Source: Pogonophryne albipinna
Taxonomy: Eukaryota > Chordata > Actinopteri > Perciformes > Artedidraconidae
DNA: 64,000 nucleotides
Assembly (NCBI GenBank): GCA_028583405.1
Contig: JAPTMU010000063.1
Span: 434,001 to 498,000 of the forward strand
Direction of reading: 5' to 3'
Shown here in pieces: positions 36,546 through 49,606 of this stretch. Both the position numbers and the translations under genes were made by a program. Each line of letters starts with the position of its first letter. Position 1 is the first letter of the stretch. The notes under the pieces were generated by a model, which saw only the letters and a program-made list of their open reading frames with translations, made no database searches and had not been told where the DNA came from.

Positions 36546-36867
36546 GTCAGTACCATGCAGCTAAATATGATCCACACCCCTGAGATCAGGTTCGGAGCGT
36601 AATCGATCAGAGAAAACCTCACTACTCTAGTGATATATCCGTTAACAAAAGTACAACACAGCCACCCTGGCACCTAATGTCATACATACAATACTCTGTA
36701 AAGGTGTGGGTGTGAATTCATCCTGGCCCAATCAGAAAGACAAGTTAAACAAAGTTAACAGACTACACAGGCTAAACAAACAAGTCAGAGGGTTAACCAC
36801 AGTTAGCAGATAATAGTACGAAACTCTGACAAAGATTCAGCCCCTGGAATGACCATCATCCACGGCC

Positions 36868-37330
36868 TATATTACATTACATTGCATTTAGCTGACGCTT
36901 TTATCCAAAGCGACTTACAATAAGTGCGTTCGACCAACAAAATACAAACTTGAAGAAAACAGAATCATATAAGTACATCAGGTTTCATAGAGCCAAAACA
37001 TTTCAAGTGCTACTCAACTGGCTTTAGGTAAGCCAGTCCTTTATTAGTATATAAGTGCTTTGTTAGTAATTCTATCGCTCGAAGTGGAGTCGAAAGAGAT
37101 GAGTTTTCAGTCTCCACTGGAAGATGTGTAAGCTATCTGCTGTCCTGATATCAATGGGGAGCTCATTCCACCATTTTGGAGCCAGGATAGCAAACCCACG
37201 TGTTTTTGCTGATGGGAACTTGGGTCCCCCTCGCAGTGCGGGTGCAGCGAGCTGTTTGGCTGATGCATATAGGCTCCATCTGAAGGTGTGTGTCAGGATT
37301 TGAAGGTCGGACCAATCGGGATCCTCTAAG
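36868..37330 (-). repeat. Dispersed repeat with SINE-type tail, reverse
   Basis: TATTACATTACATTGCATTT.. ..GACGCTTTTATCCAAAGCGA is the reverse complement of the SINE tail. It is followed by GATGAGTTTTCAGTCTCCAC, CAATGGGGAGCTCATTCC and GAGCCAGGATAGCAAACCCA, which I recall as parts of a common fish interspersed repeat. Class not determined. Confidence 0.5.
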
Positions 37331-37752
37331 CTTCAAGTGGGCGGGACAACGCAGCACAATGGCAACTAAGGGGCAGCACAGCTAACAATCATACAGAAAC
37401 TCACAGGACTGTTAGTGGAGGCTGCGGCTGTAACAGTAACTATGAGTGTTAAATAAATGTTGTGAGTAAAAAGTATAATATTTGCCTCTGAAATGTGTAG
37501 AAGCATAAACTTGCATACAATGGAATCACTCAAGTGAAGTACAATTGTGTGAAAATAGTACTGAGTTACTTTCCAACACTGCTTACTACATCAATCTACT
37601 GTTTTATCCTCTCATCCAAACCCCTGATGACAGGAATAGCGCTTATCCAGAGTGTGTTCAGAGTCAAACTGTATGCATAATACAACAACACGGTAATACA
37701 ATTAGATCTATTCAAACAGACTGCTCTACATTCAGAGGGAAATCTCCAGCCG

Positions 37753-37882
<130 letters not shown>

Positions 37883-38861
37883 GCCATCTGTGTGTGAGTG
37901 TCCAGTGAGTTCAACTAACAGTGAAATCAGCAGCACTTTAGCACCTTATTTAATTCACAACAAAGTGGAGATAATGGACTCCGGGGATCTTCAAAGACAC
38001 TTGCGCGTTTTAAGCATGTGCAGAGTAAATTAACAAATGCACTCGCTCTCTATAGCACCGCTGGGAAGTGTTGCTTTATATCATGGCACTCTCTTCAGCC
38101 CTCCCCCCCTGTTCCCCTCCCTCCAGTGGAAAGTGTAATATAGCATACTGTACAGAGGGAGGGGAGGAGAGGGGAGGGGGCCCTAATGGGGAAGCCCTTT
38201 TTAAGTATTACCTTTTACAGATGTAAGATCAGTCTCTGTGTAATATCAGTGCTACAGCCTTCATTACTCTGTAACTGGGAATTAGCAGATTCATTTACTA
38301 GATCAACAGCTGCCCACCTTTGTGTGAGGGTCTTTTTATTTATATCTATTTACAATAACTAGTTACCTTTACAACAATGTGATCTTATCTGAGTATCACA
38401 ATATAAAAGTAACCCGATTACTTTCTGTTAAGATCTGAGCTGCTCCGTTTTAGTTTAAGACATACAGTTAATCTCACACACACTATTTTATAACATATAG
38501 GTTCACCTACTGCATTTTTGAACAAATGAACCAAAGAAAGTGAAAACCATAAAGCAGATTCAGGCAGTAGGCGTATAGATTCACACTTAAAGTATTAACC
38601 TTCAGAACAGAACAGTTTACAGAGGACAAATAAAATCTAACCCTTTTACAACACACATTATATGCCCTTTTTAGTTTTTTACTAACATTGGAATCTGCAG
38701 GTGATCCCCCGTTTTTAGAAATGTAGCAGTAAACTGATTACATCTTTTGAACATAACAGTAAGGGAATACAGGTACCTTTTTTGTATCCTGATTACATAA
38801 TCCCGTTACTCTTTTAAACCTGCTCACGACTTTGATCTCTGTGTCTCCTCCTCTCTGTCAG

Positions 38862-39140
38862 TCCCTCCCTACATCCAGCCCTTTGAGTTCCAGCGCTTCA
38901 CCATCGGGCAGCGCGTCTTCATCCCCTGCGTGGTCATGTCGGGCGACCGCCCTCTGGACATCACCTGGCAGAAGGACGGGCGTCCCATCCCCATCAGCCT
39001 GGGCGTAACCGTGGACAACATCGACTTCACCAGCTCGCTGCGCATCTCCAACCTGACGCCCGACCACAACGGCAACTACACCTGCGTCGCCCGCAACGAG
39101 GCGGCTGCCGTGGAGCACCAGAGTCAGCTCATTGTGAGAG
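38862..39140 (+). CDS. dscam: dscam exon: Ig7
   Basis: Ninety-three residues, the complete seventh Ig domain, beginning [18 protein letters not shown]-strand cysteine in [10 protein letters not shown], Trp in [13 protein letters not shown]-strand cysteine in [19 protein letters not shown], ending SQLIVR. EHQSQ is the DSCAM wording. Sequons NLT and NYT. In insect Dscam1 the equivalent domain is the exon 9 variable cluster that gives binding specificity; here it is a single exon. It is flanked by a (CA)64 tract upstream (37754-37881) and a (GT)47 tract downstream (39681-39775), which are complementary in the transcript. Acceptor CTCTCTGTCAG, donor AGAG|GTGAGA. Phase 1 both ends. Confidence 0.95.
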
Positions 39141-39898
<758 letters not shown>

Positions 39899-40800
39899 GT
39901 ACATCCAACACAGCACGCATTATACCTACTGCAAGCAAACCTGCAGATACATAGGAAGTATCATTTGAAATTAAGTCACATAAAAGTATTACTATAGGTG
40001 AGCTTTTGCTTAGTAGTGTGTGCAGCTGCCTGGACCACACATTGGTCTCAGTTTGTGTTTCATAATGTGTATGAAGGCGAGTGCAGTAGTAGTGCTTTTG
40101 CAGGTGAGTGTTTTCCATTTGCTTCATCCAGAGCCTGATATGTGTGTGATGCACGGACGTAAAACACACAAACACACACACACACGGCCATCTGCTCTGT
40201 ATACATGGGTCTGGGGGCTTGCAGGGTTTCCACCTGCACCATTAGAGAATCATCAGAGAGTGAGAGACAGAAAGACAGATGGAGCATTAGCAGACGGACA
40301 GACAGGCAGCAGGTGAGTGGAGCCACTTGAGCAGGGCGGATGAAGAGGGGCCCCAGGTGTTGCTCCATCATCCATATAACCAGGGATGAAAGCTTCCGCA
40401 GCAGAAGGACAACAACCAATGAGGAGTGGTGCGTGAGTGTGCGTGTTTGTGTGTGTGAGTGTGCGTGGCCCCAGGATCAAAGAAATGATGTCTGTTTTTC
40501 ACCCTTTGAATGGATGTGTGTGTGCGGGCGTGCATGAGAGAAAGGCCTGATGCTTGATTAGTACTGTCTGACCAGTCCTGATCAGTACAGAGGGATTAGT
40601 CGCCTCAGTGCAGTGTGTGTGTGTGTGTGTGTGAGCGTGTGTGTGAGCGTGTGTGTGTTTACTCAATCCTAGCGTTAAAAACAAGCTTTAGCTATCCAGC
40701 AGGAAGTGGTTCAGTTGGCCAGGCTGAAGGTTCGTTTTTGGCTCAGTTTCATTAGGCCTTCATCAATAAATCCATCAAAATACTTTTTGAATCCCAAACG

Positions 40801-41070
40801 ATGAAGACTCAGGCTCATGATGAAGACATGATGAAGACTCAGGCTCATGATGAAGACATGATGAAGACTCAGGCTCATGATGAAGACATGATGAAGACTC
40901 AGGCTCATGATGAAGACATGATGAAGACTCAGGCTCATGATGAAGACATGATGAAGACTCAGGCTCATGATGAAGACATGATGAAGACTCAGGCTCATGA
41001 TGAAGACATGATGAAGACTCAGGCTCATGATGAAGACATGATGAAGACTCAGGCTCATGATGAAGACATG
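40801..41070. repeat. Perfect 30-bp minisatellite, 9 copies
   Basis: Nine identical units, each reading ATGAAGACTCAGGCTCATGA then TGAAGACATG, with no mismatch; a tenth unit decays from 41071. Because 30 is a multiple of three, both strands stay open (MKTQAHDEDM repeats forward, HHVFIMSLSL repeats reverse). There is no promoter, splice or similarity evidence for a protein. Confidence 0.97.
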
Positions 41071-42359
41071 ATGAATACTCATATATCCTGGTGCAGCTTT
41101 TTTCCTAAAGCCCATTAAACTACACTCGATATATTCCGTCTGACTCTTAGCTAACGCCTATGTCGAGAGGGGGGGGGAGACACGGCTTGTATCTCCTTCT
41201 CCGTTTATCCAACATCCTTTGTGTCCTTCTCCAGATTTCAGTGGGGATAGTCGTTATGCTGACCACCATGCTAGCTGGCTTTAGTGTGATCAGCTGTCCC
41301 TGGTGTAAACAACGCAGACATGCCGTTTTAGTGGCGTAGATGCACAACACTAGCAACTCAAAAACAACAAACTAAATATCTCTAGAAGAAAGTTTAGAGA
41401 GGGCACAGCTTGAATAGTTGTTAATAGAAATGACTAACAGAAGTAAGATCAAAACAGAAAGCTATTGTGAAAATATTGAAAATCTAGCAGGAGCAACTGC
41501 AGCAGGCAGCATGCACAGTTGGCGCATGCTGCAGCAGTCACATATTCTTACCACATTGTATTCACATCTCTCCTGGTGACTTGTAATATGTCGTGCAGGA
41601 AATCAGTCAGAGCACAGAGGCAATGAACATCCCCTCCAACAGAAATCCTATCCAGGGAAGGTGGCTTGGGAAGCTATCGTGTAATTTGTGTGCAGTTTGT
41701 CCAGAGAATGGCTGTCTGGCATGATTTCACTAGCTAAGCGCCAGATGAGTGTCTCTGGGAGATATGGAGCAGTAAGTAAAGGTCAACCACTATTAGCATA
41801 ACGACTAGCACCATTTGGATATGCAAAATCCATAATTCAAGGAAGAACACACACATCTCTCTCTCGCTCTGTTTCTCTCCAGGGGAGCAGGAACAAAGTC
41901 ACCACTTGACCCTTTGCTTGCCACGGCCACTTGACTGCATTTTAATTAAAAAGCAAAAACCCACAGCGCACTAAATAGCCTAATCTCTACACGCTAACTT
42001 TAACACAAGCTAATGCAGCGTCTGGCTCAGTTCACACATGTGTTTAATACTACATGAGCGAGGTGCAGTACAGTGCTTTATCTCTATAGGAGCAGACATT
42101 TGCTTTCATTGTCACTGACATTTCCTATAGATTTAAATGCCACCATTGCAGAATGAGACACTGTATTGTTTGACAATAGAACAAGAGTGATGATATCATT
42201 CTCTATTAAAAAGATAGGTATTAATTACACGCAGGCAGAAGGCCAGAATATGTCAGAGATGTCCAGTCCAATTCTTTCACAGATGCTTCAGTGATGGATA
42301 TCAAGTGTCAGTCCTATAGGGCTATGGAGAATTGGGAAAATATATGTGCAGAGTAACTC

Positions 42360-42766
42360 CATCCATCCATCCATCCATCCATCTTCTCCCGCTTATCCGT
42401 GGTCGGGTTGCGGGGGTAGCAGTTCTAGCAGAGAGCCCCAAACTTTCTTTTCCCTGGCCACATCAACCAGCTCTGACTGGGGGATCCCAAGGCGCTCCTA
42501 GGCCAGCGAAGAGATATAAGCCCTCCACCTGGTCCTAGGTCTACCCCTCGGTCTCTTCCCAGCTGGACGTGCCTGGAACACCTCCCTAGGGAGGCGCCCA
42601 GGTGGCATCCTAACTATGTGCCCGAACCACCTCAACTGGCTCCTTTCGACACGAAGGAGGAGCGGTTCAACTCCGAGTCCCTCCCGGATGACTGAACTTC
42701 TCACCTTATCCCTAAGGGAGACGCCCGCCACCCTGCGGAGAAAACCCATCTCGGCCGCTGGTATCC
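42360..42766 (-). mobile_element. 5'-truncated LINE with GGAT tail
   Basis: Flanked by a perfect 12-bp duplication GCAGAGTAACTC (42348-42359 and 42767-42778). The 3' end, on the left, is a (GGAT)n tail. The reverse strand encodes the C-terminal end of a LINE reverse transcriptase/endonuclease protein (SQLRWFGHIVRMPPGRLPRE, then RPRGRPRTRWRAYISSLA). Family is L2/RTE/Rex-like, undecided. The intact duplication suggests a fairly recent insertion. Confidence 0.8.
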
Positions 42767-42976
42767 GCAGAGTAACTCAAACCAGAAAAATAGGAGATAC
42801 CGGGTCCCACGCTTAAAGACAATTTGAGCTAAATACCAGGTCATGAGTGTGTTAGAGTGTTGGATCTGACCAAAAGTGATGTTTATGTCTGAATTCTGAG
42901 GACAAAGTCTAAATTCTGAGATTAAAGTCAGTGGTCAAATCACAAACACTTTTACCACTTTGTCTTAATCTTCGAC

Positions 42977-43130
42977 ACACTGTCTTCAGTGATGGTAATA
43001 GATTGTTAAATGTCTGTTTTCTTCTATCTTGTCTTCATATTTGTCCTTGTTGCTGTTGCAAATGGAGCTGCTGTGATGCAAGCAACTTGATCTGACAATG
43101 AAGTATTATCGTCATCATATCCAGGCCTTA
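42977..43130 (+). repeat. Dispersed retroposon-like 3' fragment, copy 2
   Basis: TGTCTTCAGTGATGGTAATA.. GTTGCAAATGGAGCTGCTGT.. GACAATGAAGTATTAT. Same family and orientation as 1444 and 53407. Confidence 0.6.
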
Positions 43131-43961
43131 AGGAGATTAGTCTGTCCTCGTCCAAGGCCATATAGGCAGTCGTTATAACACAAATAAGAAGAATAAACCC
43201 AGACACACAGGGATAAATGGTCAAAATAAATACCGACTCGCCACATCTCTGAGGCTCTCAGTGCTGAAGGCCAGCAGCAACGAGAGGCCTCTGTGCTCTC
43301 TGCCTGGTGTTCCTCTGCACCAATCTGCTGTCTTGTTGAACATGAGCATTATGTCTGCTGTGATTGCATCACAGCAGCAGCTCGGCCTGTTTCCCTGTGC
43401 TCAGCAGCTGCTTGGCGGTTTAAGGATTTAGGCCTGGTGTTAAGAAACATGTTTACAATCCTCGCTTAATCTGACGGGCTTTGTCATAAAATCTGTAAAC
43501 ACAGACGCATGGTCAAATGAATGTACACACAAACACACACTGCTTACCCGCAAGCACTGTATACCGTGTTAGTGTTATACATAGTTTTTATCTACTGAAA
43601 ATTACGGATTTATATAGACTGGTATAAGAATGAGTCTTAGAAATCTGAAAATGTGTTAGCATTTTACCACTTCCTGTTCCATATTCTCTATGGCTTCTTT
43701 TATGTCTTTGATTAACACAAGCTGAAGAGATTGATATGCTGAATTTCCTGCTGAACGAAATGTGTCGGCATCATAAAGGTGTTTGCCACAGATCTCATTT
43801 TTTGCAGTATTACAAAATCCCATTGCTTGCCAAAATATGTCATCACTGCACCACTCAACATAGGCTGTACGGACTTTATCAAGACTTCGATAGTATACTC
43901 TGTTTAAATGCTTATTCCATTATTTATGTTAAAAATGTTTTGTTTCTTGCTTCTGTCCCAG

Positions 43962-44141
43962 GTGCGGGTGTCCCTCAGTTCCAGCCCATCCCTCTGAACA
44001 GCGGCTCTCGAGTGACGCTGCTGAGCAACGGCTCTCTGCTGATCAAACACGTGCTGGAGGACGACAGCGGCTTCTACCTGTGTAAGGTCAGCAACGACGT
44101 GGGAGCTGATGTCAGCAAGTCCATGTACCTCACCGTCAAAA
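43962..44141 (+). CDS. dscam: dscam exon: second half of Ig8
   Basis: Sixty residues: [19 protein letters not shown], then [17 protein letters not shown], the F-strand cysteine in [17 protein letters not shown] and the G strand MYLTVK. The NSGSR stretch is one residue longer than the NGR of mammalian DSCAM as recalled. Sequon NGS. Acceptor TTCTGTCCCAG at 43961, donor AAAA|GTAAGA, phase 1 at both ends. The 4.1-kb intron before it holds the 30-bp minisatellite and a LINE fragment. The 9.6-kb intron after it is the longest one wholly inside the window. Confidence 0.95.
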
Positions 44142-44457
44142 GTAAGAGCCTGCGTCTGATGCACGATCAATAACAGCTGATGGGAAGTAATCATTGTGTA
44201 TTTTAATGTCTGGGGGTTGGTGCAGCGCGCGAGTAGTTTACAGATATCTGTACTCCTCGTAAAGTTGATCGGCCCGAGATTGAACTTGTTAAAGTCGAGA
44301 AGGAAGCGAGATGCACATCAGCATATTCAACACACAAGCTGTGCAAATGTGGAACAAACTGAGTCTGAGAGGTACAGATTCTGGCACAGTCTGTCTTACT
44401 TTCACTGACCTAAATATATTGTGATGAACCATTTACTTGGTGAAATGTTCTCTGCTT

Positions 44458-44800
44458 TTAAGCTCCTGGATCTTTAATACCCCCTCTTAAAAACACTCCC
44501 CCCCCCCCCCCACCTGAAACACCTCCATTGGACTCCTTTGTTTACTTACGGAACATAGTTACATCACTTTGTAACACTCCAACTCCGTCTATTGATAGCG
44601 CTCCAACACATTGTACATGATAGGCTGGACATCTCTAAGTGGTTGACCAATCACAACAGAGCCAGCCAGCTAACCAATCAGAGCAGACTGGGCTCTGGTT
44701 TCAGACCGAGGGTGAAAAAAGGTGTTGCAGCACAGGCAGTATGAGAAAAGTAAAGAGCTTTTTGAACATGGAAACATGTAGAGACACAAAATACTAATAT
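44458..44800 (+). repeat. Dispersed repeat R1 copy
   Basis: Contains a C13 run, then CACCTCCATTGGACTCCTTT, ACCAATCAGAGCAGACTGGG, AAAGAGCTTTTTGAACATGG. Left border unclear. Confidence 0.6.
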
Positions 44801-46008
44801 GCCATGGTTTTTTTTTTTACCTACAGTAGGCAGCTGACATATAACTACAATTAATGACTCGGTTGTCTTATTTCATACCTCGTTTGTTTGTAGGAACACC
44901 AGATACCCATATGTATGTGCACAAGCTTTAACATATGTATTCATAATATGTCCCCTTAAAGGAAAGTATTAAAGGGTTTATGAAACTGACTTATTCATGA
45001 GTGAGATGACAACAAATAAACAAACAAACAAACAGTGTAGGACAGAAAAGTGGAAACGCATCCCTATTCAGACTGCTTATTGTCCCGTTACTCAGTGTGT
45101 TTTTGGGTCAGTTGTAGGCATGTAATTGTCCCTGACTGAAGGTCTCCTGCCTCTAGTGAGCATTAGCATGTAGCTCCACTATAGCGCTACGAGTGTCTCC
45201 CTATGTTCATGGCTCTTAAATGCGAGAGGGGCTTATTCTCCCATAGCTACTGTTTTCAAACTGGAGCACGAGGAGCCCCGCTGACAGACACACCTCTCTC
45301 TATCCCTTCTTCTTCTTCTGTCTCTCTTTACCAGCCTAAAGGCTCATATGTAGAACACAACTGTGTTAAACACGCACAGAACCTGACATTTACAAGGGAC
45401 ACAAACTTCAAAGTGATGGGGTGGAAAGTAGCTAACTATCCCTAACTTCTGACCTTTCTGTAAAAAAAAGGAATCAAACAAAAAATAAATTCCTTCTAGA
45501 GAAATGTGCACTTGTTATCATTAATATCAGCTGGCATGCCGTGGATATCCATGTGTCACTGTAATTAAGCCTCGCAGTGTACGAGGATGCGAGCTGTGTG
45601 AAGCTGTCAGTGCTGCAGCTCCAGAGAAAAACACACTCGCTGTGTTTTCATAGGTCAGTCTGCTGACTGTGGCTCCCAGTTGCTATGCAGCGAGTTGACC
45701 TATGGCTGTGCTAACCTTTTTTTCTTCCATTTTCCACCAAGCGAGAGCAAACACTGAGGCTGCAGCTACACAACACTCCACTCTCAGCAGCATATCCAAC
45801 TCCAACATTGATTTTGAAGACATGTTTTATTCATTCTTTATTTTCTTTATCTTTATTCTTTATTTTGTCATACGAACATAGCTACAGTGTAGTTATGCCG
45901 ATGAAAATCTTAGGTCACAGGCTCCTCCAACAGTGCAACACAATAAAACAGATAAACAGAAACATATAGTGCAAGTAAATAGTAAATACAAAAAGAAAAA
46001 TAGTTTAG

Positions 46009-46206
46009 GCGGAGGCGTGTGGCGCAGTGGACTAGTGCGTTGGTGTTGGGATCAGGAGAGCACAGGTTCAAACCCCACTGCAGTCAGCATGTCGTTGTGT
46101 CCCTGAGACACTTCAACCCAAATTGCTCCAGTGGGGATTGTCCACAGTATTGAGTATGTAAGTCGCTTTGGATAAAAGCGTCTAACAAGTAACATGTAAT
46201 GTAATG
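46009..46206 (+). mobile_element. tRNA-derived SINE, copy 2
   Basis: A box GTGGCGCAGTGG (46019-46030), B box GGTTCAAACCCC (46065-46076), then the same body and tail as the copy at 17839, ending ATGTAATGTAATG. Better conserved than copy 1 (AAGTCGCTTTGGATAAAAGC). Confidence 0.87.
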
Positions 46207-46567
46207 TTTGAAATAGTGCAATAAGAGTCTATATGCAAGTTATTGGAATATGATATATTAGAGAAATAGACAAATAACTACTAAGTAGCAGATGAATGTT
46301 ATGGATGTTGTTTCAGCAGTTCAGGTGTTTAGCAGTCTTATTGCCTTTGGGATGAAACTCTCTGAGTCTGGTGGTTTTAGTCCGGATGCTGCGGTACCGC
46401 CTTCCAGATGTCAGCAGACAGAGCAGTTTGTGCCTGGGGGTGTTGGGGGTCTTTTATAATATAATAATTTATATTTTAAATAATTTATCATTCCAACTAA
46501 AGAAAAGTACAAACATGCAAAGTCTTGTGTAATACAGTGTGTTTTAGCTTATATAACTGGGCTGTTA

Positions 46568-47167
46568 AAGAGGACATTTCATGCTCATGTTCAGGTTCAT
46601 ATTAGTATGTTGTACTGTAACATGTAGCATGGACACATTTGTTTGTCTCATACTGCCTTTGCTGCAGCACCTGTTTTCACCCTCTGTCTGAAAAAACTAA
46701 TACTTCAGACTCACCAAAACATACTGGTTTGGTGCAGAAACTCTTGAAAAAATCAAACCATAATCATTTAATATATTTTTCAATGATAATAAGAAAACAA
46801 ATGAAAATGATCAACTCTCCTGTATCGTATCTTTTCCAAATGGTGCAACCCTAATAGATACTGAAGCGAAGACTGTGGTTTCACTGAATATGGATGAAAA
46901 ACATGCGAGTCTCTTTCTACACTCTGCCCATTTACTCCTGAATTAAGTGTCTCTTGCAGTGTCATTTCAAACCTCTCAGTCACTTATAACTCGGTTAGCA
47001 TTGACGTGTCATCTTCACAGCTGGAATAACTCACATTACAGGAAACTGCTGCGAGTTATTTGGGCCTATGATAAACCTGTGTGCTGCCATTGGCTGCTCG
47101 GTCATGACCGCACATGCTGGCTCAGCCACACGCTTGTCACTCATCAACAGATCACATTTCATGCCCT
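46568..47167. mobile_element. Possible TTAA element related to R1
   Basis: AGAGGACATTTCATGCTCAT after TTAA (46564-46567) and ..ATTTCATGCCCT before TTAA (47168-47171). The left part shares CTGCAGCACCTGTTTTCACC with R1. The inverted ends are weak, so borders are tentative. Confidence 0.35.
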
Positions 47168-47285
47168 TTAAACCCCAAACTGTACTCGTACACTCAAGAC
47201 GCTTTCTGTAAAAGTGTACTTACTCGCATGACTGGTTTGAAAAGGTGAGACCATTACTGTGCACACCATCATGTCCATTTCTCTT

Positions 47286-47554
<269 letters not shown>

Positions 47555-48269
47555 TAGGAGACGCTGGAACTCTTCAGTGCATTTCAGCCTCATTTAAATC
47601 CGTCAATACTTCAATTAGAAGCCGACGAAAAAGACTCAAGGGAAGAGCAGTCGGCGTGTTTCTCTGCTTTATTTGCACTCTCTGGCTGTCTTTGTTTCCA
47701 GCAATGTGAGGAAGATTAAAAAGATTACACATTATCTGTTTCATTTTATAGTCTTGTTCGTTTCCCTGCAGCTGTGTGTGCCCTCCAAGTGCCTCCAAGC
47801 GCCATAAACAATAATAATAACAAAAATATGTTAGTTGCAACCATAGGCTTCTACAAATGAGTAGCTGCTTTTGTTTACCGCTGTTATGGGCTGAAAAATG
47901 ACTGTAACGATTAATTGAGAGTCAAATTGTTTCAAATTAATTTTGCCTCCCTCTTTAATCGTCTTATTATTTTAGCTGCCGCGCAGACAGTTCACAACTA
48001 AGATCATTAGGTAACGTGGCTTTGAAAAGTACCAGTTTGCATATAAAAGATGTTTTTGAAGCCACCAACGGCTCAATTTCAGACACAAAATCACCCATAA
48101 TGCATGTCTCTGAAAAAAACCCATTTTTGTAAGATTGAAGCATCCTCCACACATCCTCACTTCCTGTGTGCACCTTTCTGTCTTTGTTCCCCTTACCTCT
48201 CCCTCCCTCTCTCACCCCACAGCTTTCTCTTTCTCCCTCGTCTCCCCTCTACCCACTCACACTTTCTCC

Positions 48270-48430
48270 TCTACCCGCCCGCGTTTTATTACCAGGCCCC
48301 TGTAATATCGCTGGATATTAAAAAATATACATCAACCGAGCAATTATGGGCCATCAAAAAGAATAGGTTTAGCCCCGGGCCCTGCGACTGCTGCACGGTA
48401 GCTGCATGGAGATGAGATTAGGAGGGAGCG
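48270..48430. promoter_or_regulatory. Unique block (possible CNE)
   Basis: Non-repetitive, balanced sequence: TATTACCAGGCCCCTGTAAT, ATCGCTGGATATTAAAAAAT, GAGCAATTATGGGCCATCAA, CTGCACGGTAGCTGCATGGA. It stands out from the simple-sequence surroundings. Conservation unproven. Confidence 0.22.
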
Positions 48431-49606
48431 AGCGAGTAGCCTCACAGCGAGTCGGGCCACTCAAGCACGACCGAGATCTGGGAAGATTGTAGAACATTTT
48501 AGATACTGCTGTCTACATCACATGGTGTAGGTCTTGAATACACAAACACTTAGCCTGTTTCATTCACACACGTCTCACAAATCAACATACAAGGTCACGA
48601 AACATCTCAGATGAATTCAGATATGCATATTCATCCATGAATGTGCTCATACGAACAAAAGCAGAAAATATTGTAATGCACATATGATTTTATACACACA
48701 TTAACACACATTGCTTGCTGTCATTGTGTTCTTAGCAAACACGAGCTCTGTCGATGTTAACTTCCTCTTCCAAGGCCACAGATTTAGTCGGAGAAAATAG
48801 CCCCAGATAATGAGCAATAACATTTAGAGAAGGGGCTGAGAAGACTCTTTTAATAGCACTCACTTAAAATTCATAGTTGCTATGCAAAATAAATCAGCGA
48901 TTTCCTGCGCGGGGGCAGTGGGAAAGGGGATGATGGTGCGGGGAGCGAGGGAGAGGGAGGGGCTGCGAGTGAATAAGAGATGAGGTTTAAACTGTTGGCA
49001 GTCCCAGGCCTGACACATTTGATCAGGTGGGCGGGGGTTGAGGGTGCACGAACACACAGACACACACAAGTAGCACCCCTTTTAGATTTGTGTTGGCTTC
49101 ATCAAAGAAGGAAATGTTCTGTGAGAAAAAAAAAGTCGGAAACATGTTGAAGAAGTCTGCTCCTGTGTGTTTATTTGTTTGTGTGGAGGGTGTGTGGGAT
49201 TTGTGTCTGTGCAAGCGCTCTTAAACTTGATATCAATTTACAGTAGCCTACTCGGATATAAATGACAGACCGACAGTTACATTGCTGGTGTTATTTTTAG
49301 ATAACACAGATGTACTGGTAGACTCATTCCAGAGACAGGAATCATGTTAGCATTGTAATTGTGAGCGTGCTAGCCCAAAGCACCTCTGTACCCAAGAACA
49401 TGAGTAGCTTAAGACTCTATGCTGCGGTCTGAAGGATATCTTTCCTAACTACTTTTACTTGACCTTGATGGAAAACTGAACAAGGTCAAGGAAGTTGTGA
49501 AGGAGACTTAATAGCAAAAGACAACTGTGGCGCTAAGAGAATCACTTACACAAGGCTACACTAGTATGCGATGGTGGATGTTATTGACGTGCACTGCATA
49601 GCTTAA

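Larger units (their letters stand above)
39899..43961 (+). other. dscam: dscam intron within Ig8 (4063 nt)
   Basis: Contains GT-rich runs (40439-40470, 40611-40660), a perfect 30-bp minisatellite (40801-41070), a LINE fragment with target duplication (42360-42766) and the dispersed fragment copy 2 (42977-43130). TTTTGCAG|GTGAGT at 40103|40104 looks like a fused acceptor-donor with a short pyrimidine tract. Confidence 0.8.

Noticed and set aside
36269..36673. Reverse-strand frames over Ig exons (also at 34674, 31438, 38858, 62456)
   Set aside because: Mirror frames of GC-rich dscam exons; no independent support.
40801..41070. CRISPR-like array
   Set aside because: Units are contiguous with no spacers, and the genome is vertebrate.
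40801..41118. Repeat protein frames (MKTQAHDEDM units; HHVFIMSLSL units)
   Set aside because: A perfect 30-bp tandem repeat stays open by length alone; it lies in an intron of another gene and has no other coding evidence.
42498..42749. Host gene frame on the minus strand
   Set aside because: It is a LINE protein C-terminus with a GGAT tail and a 12-bp target duplication.
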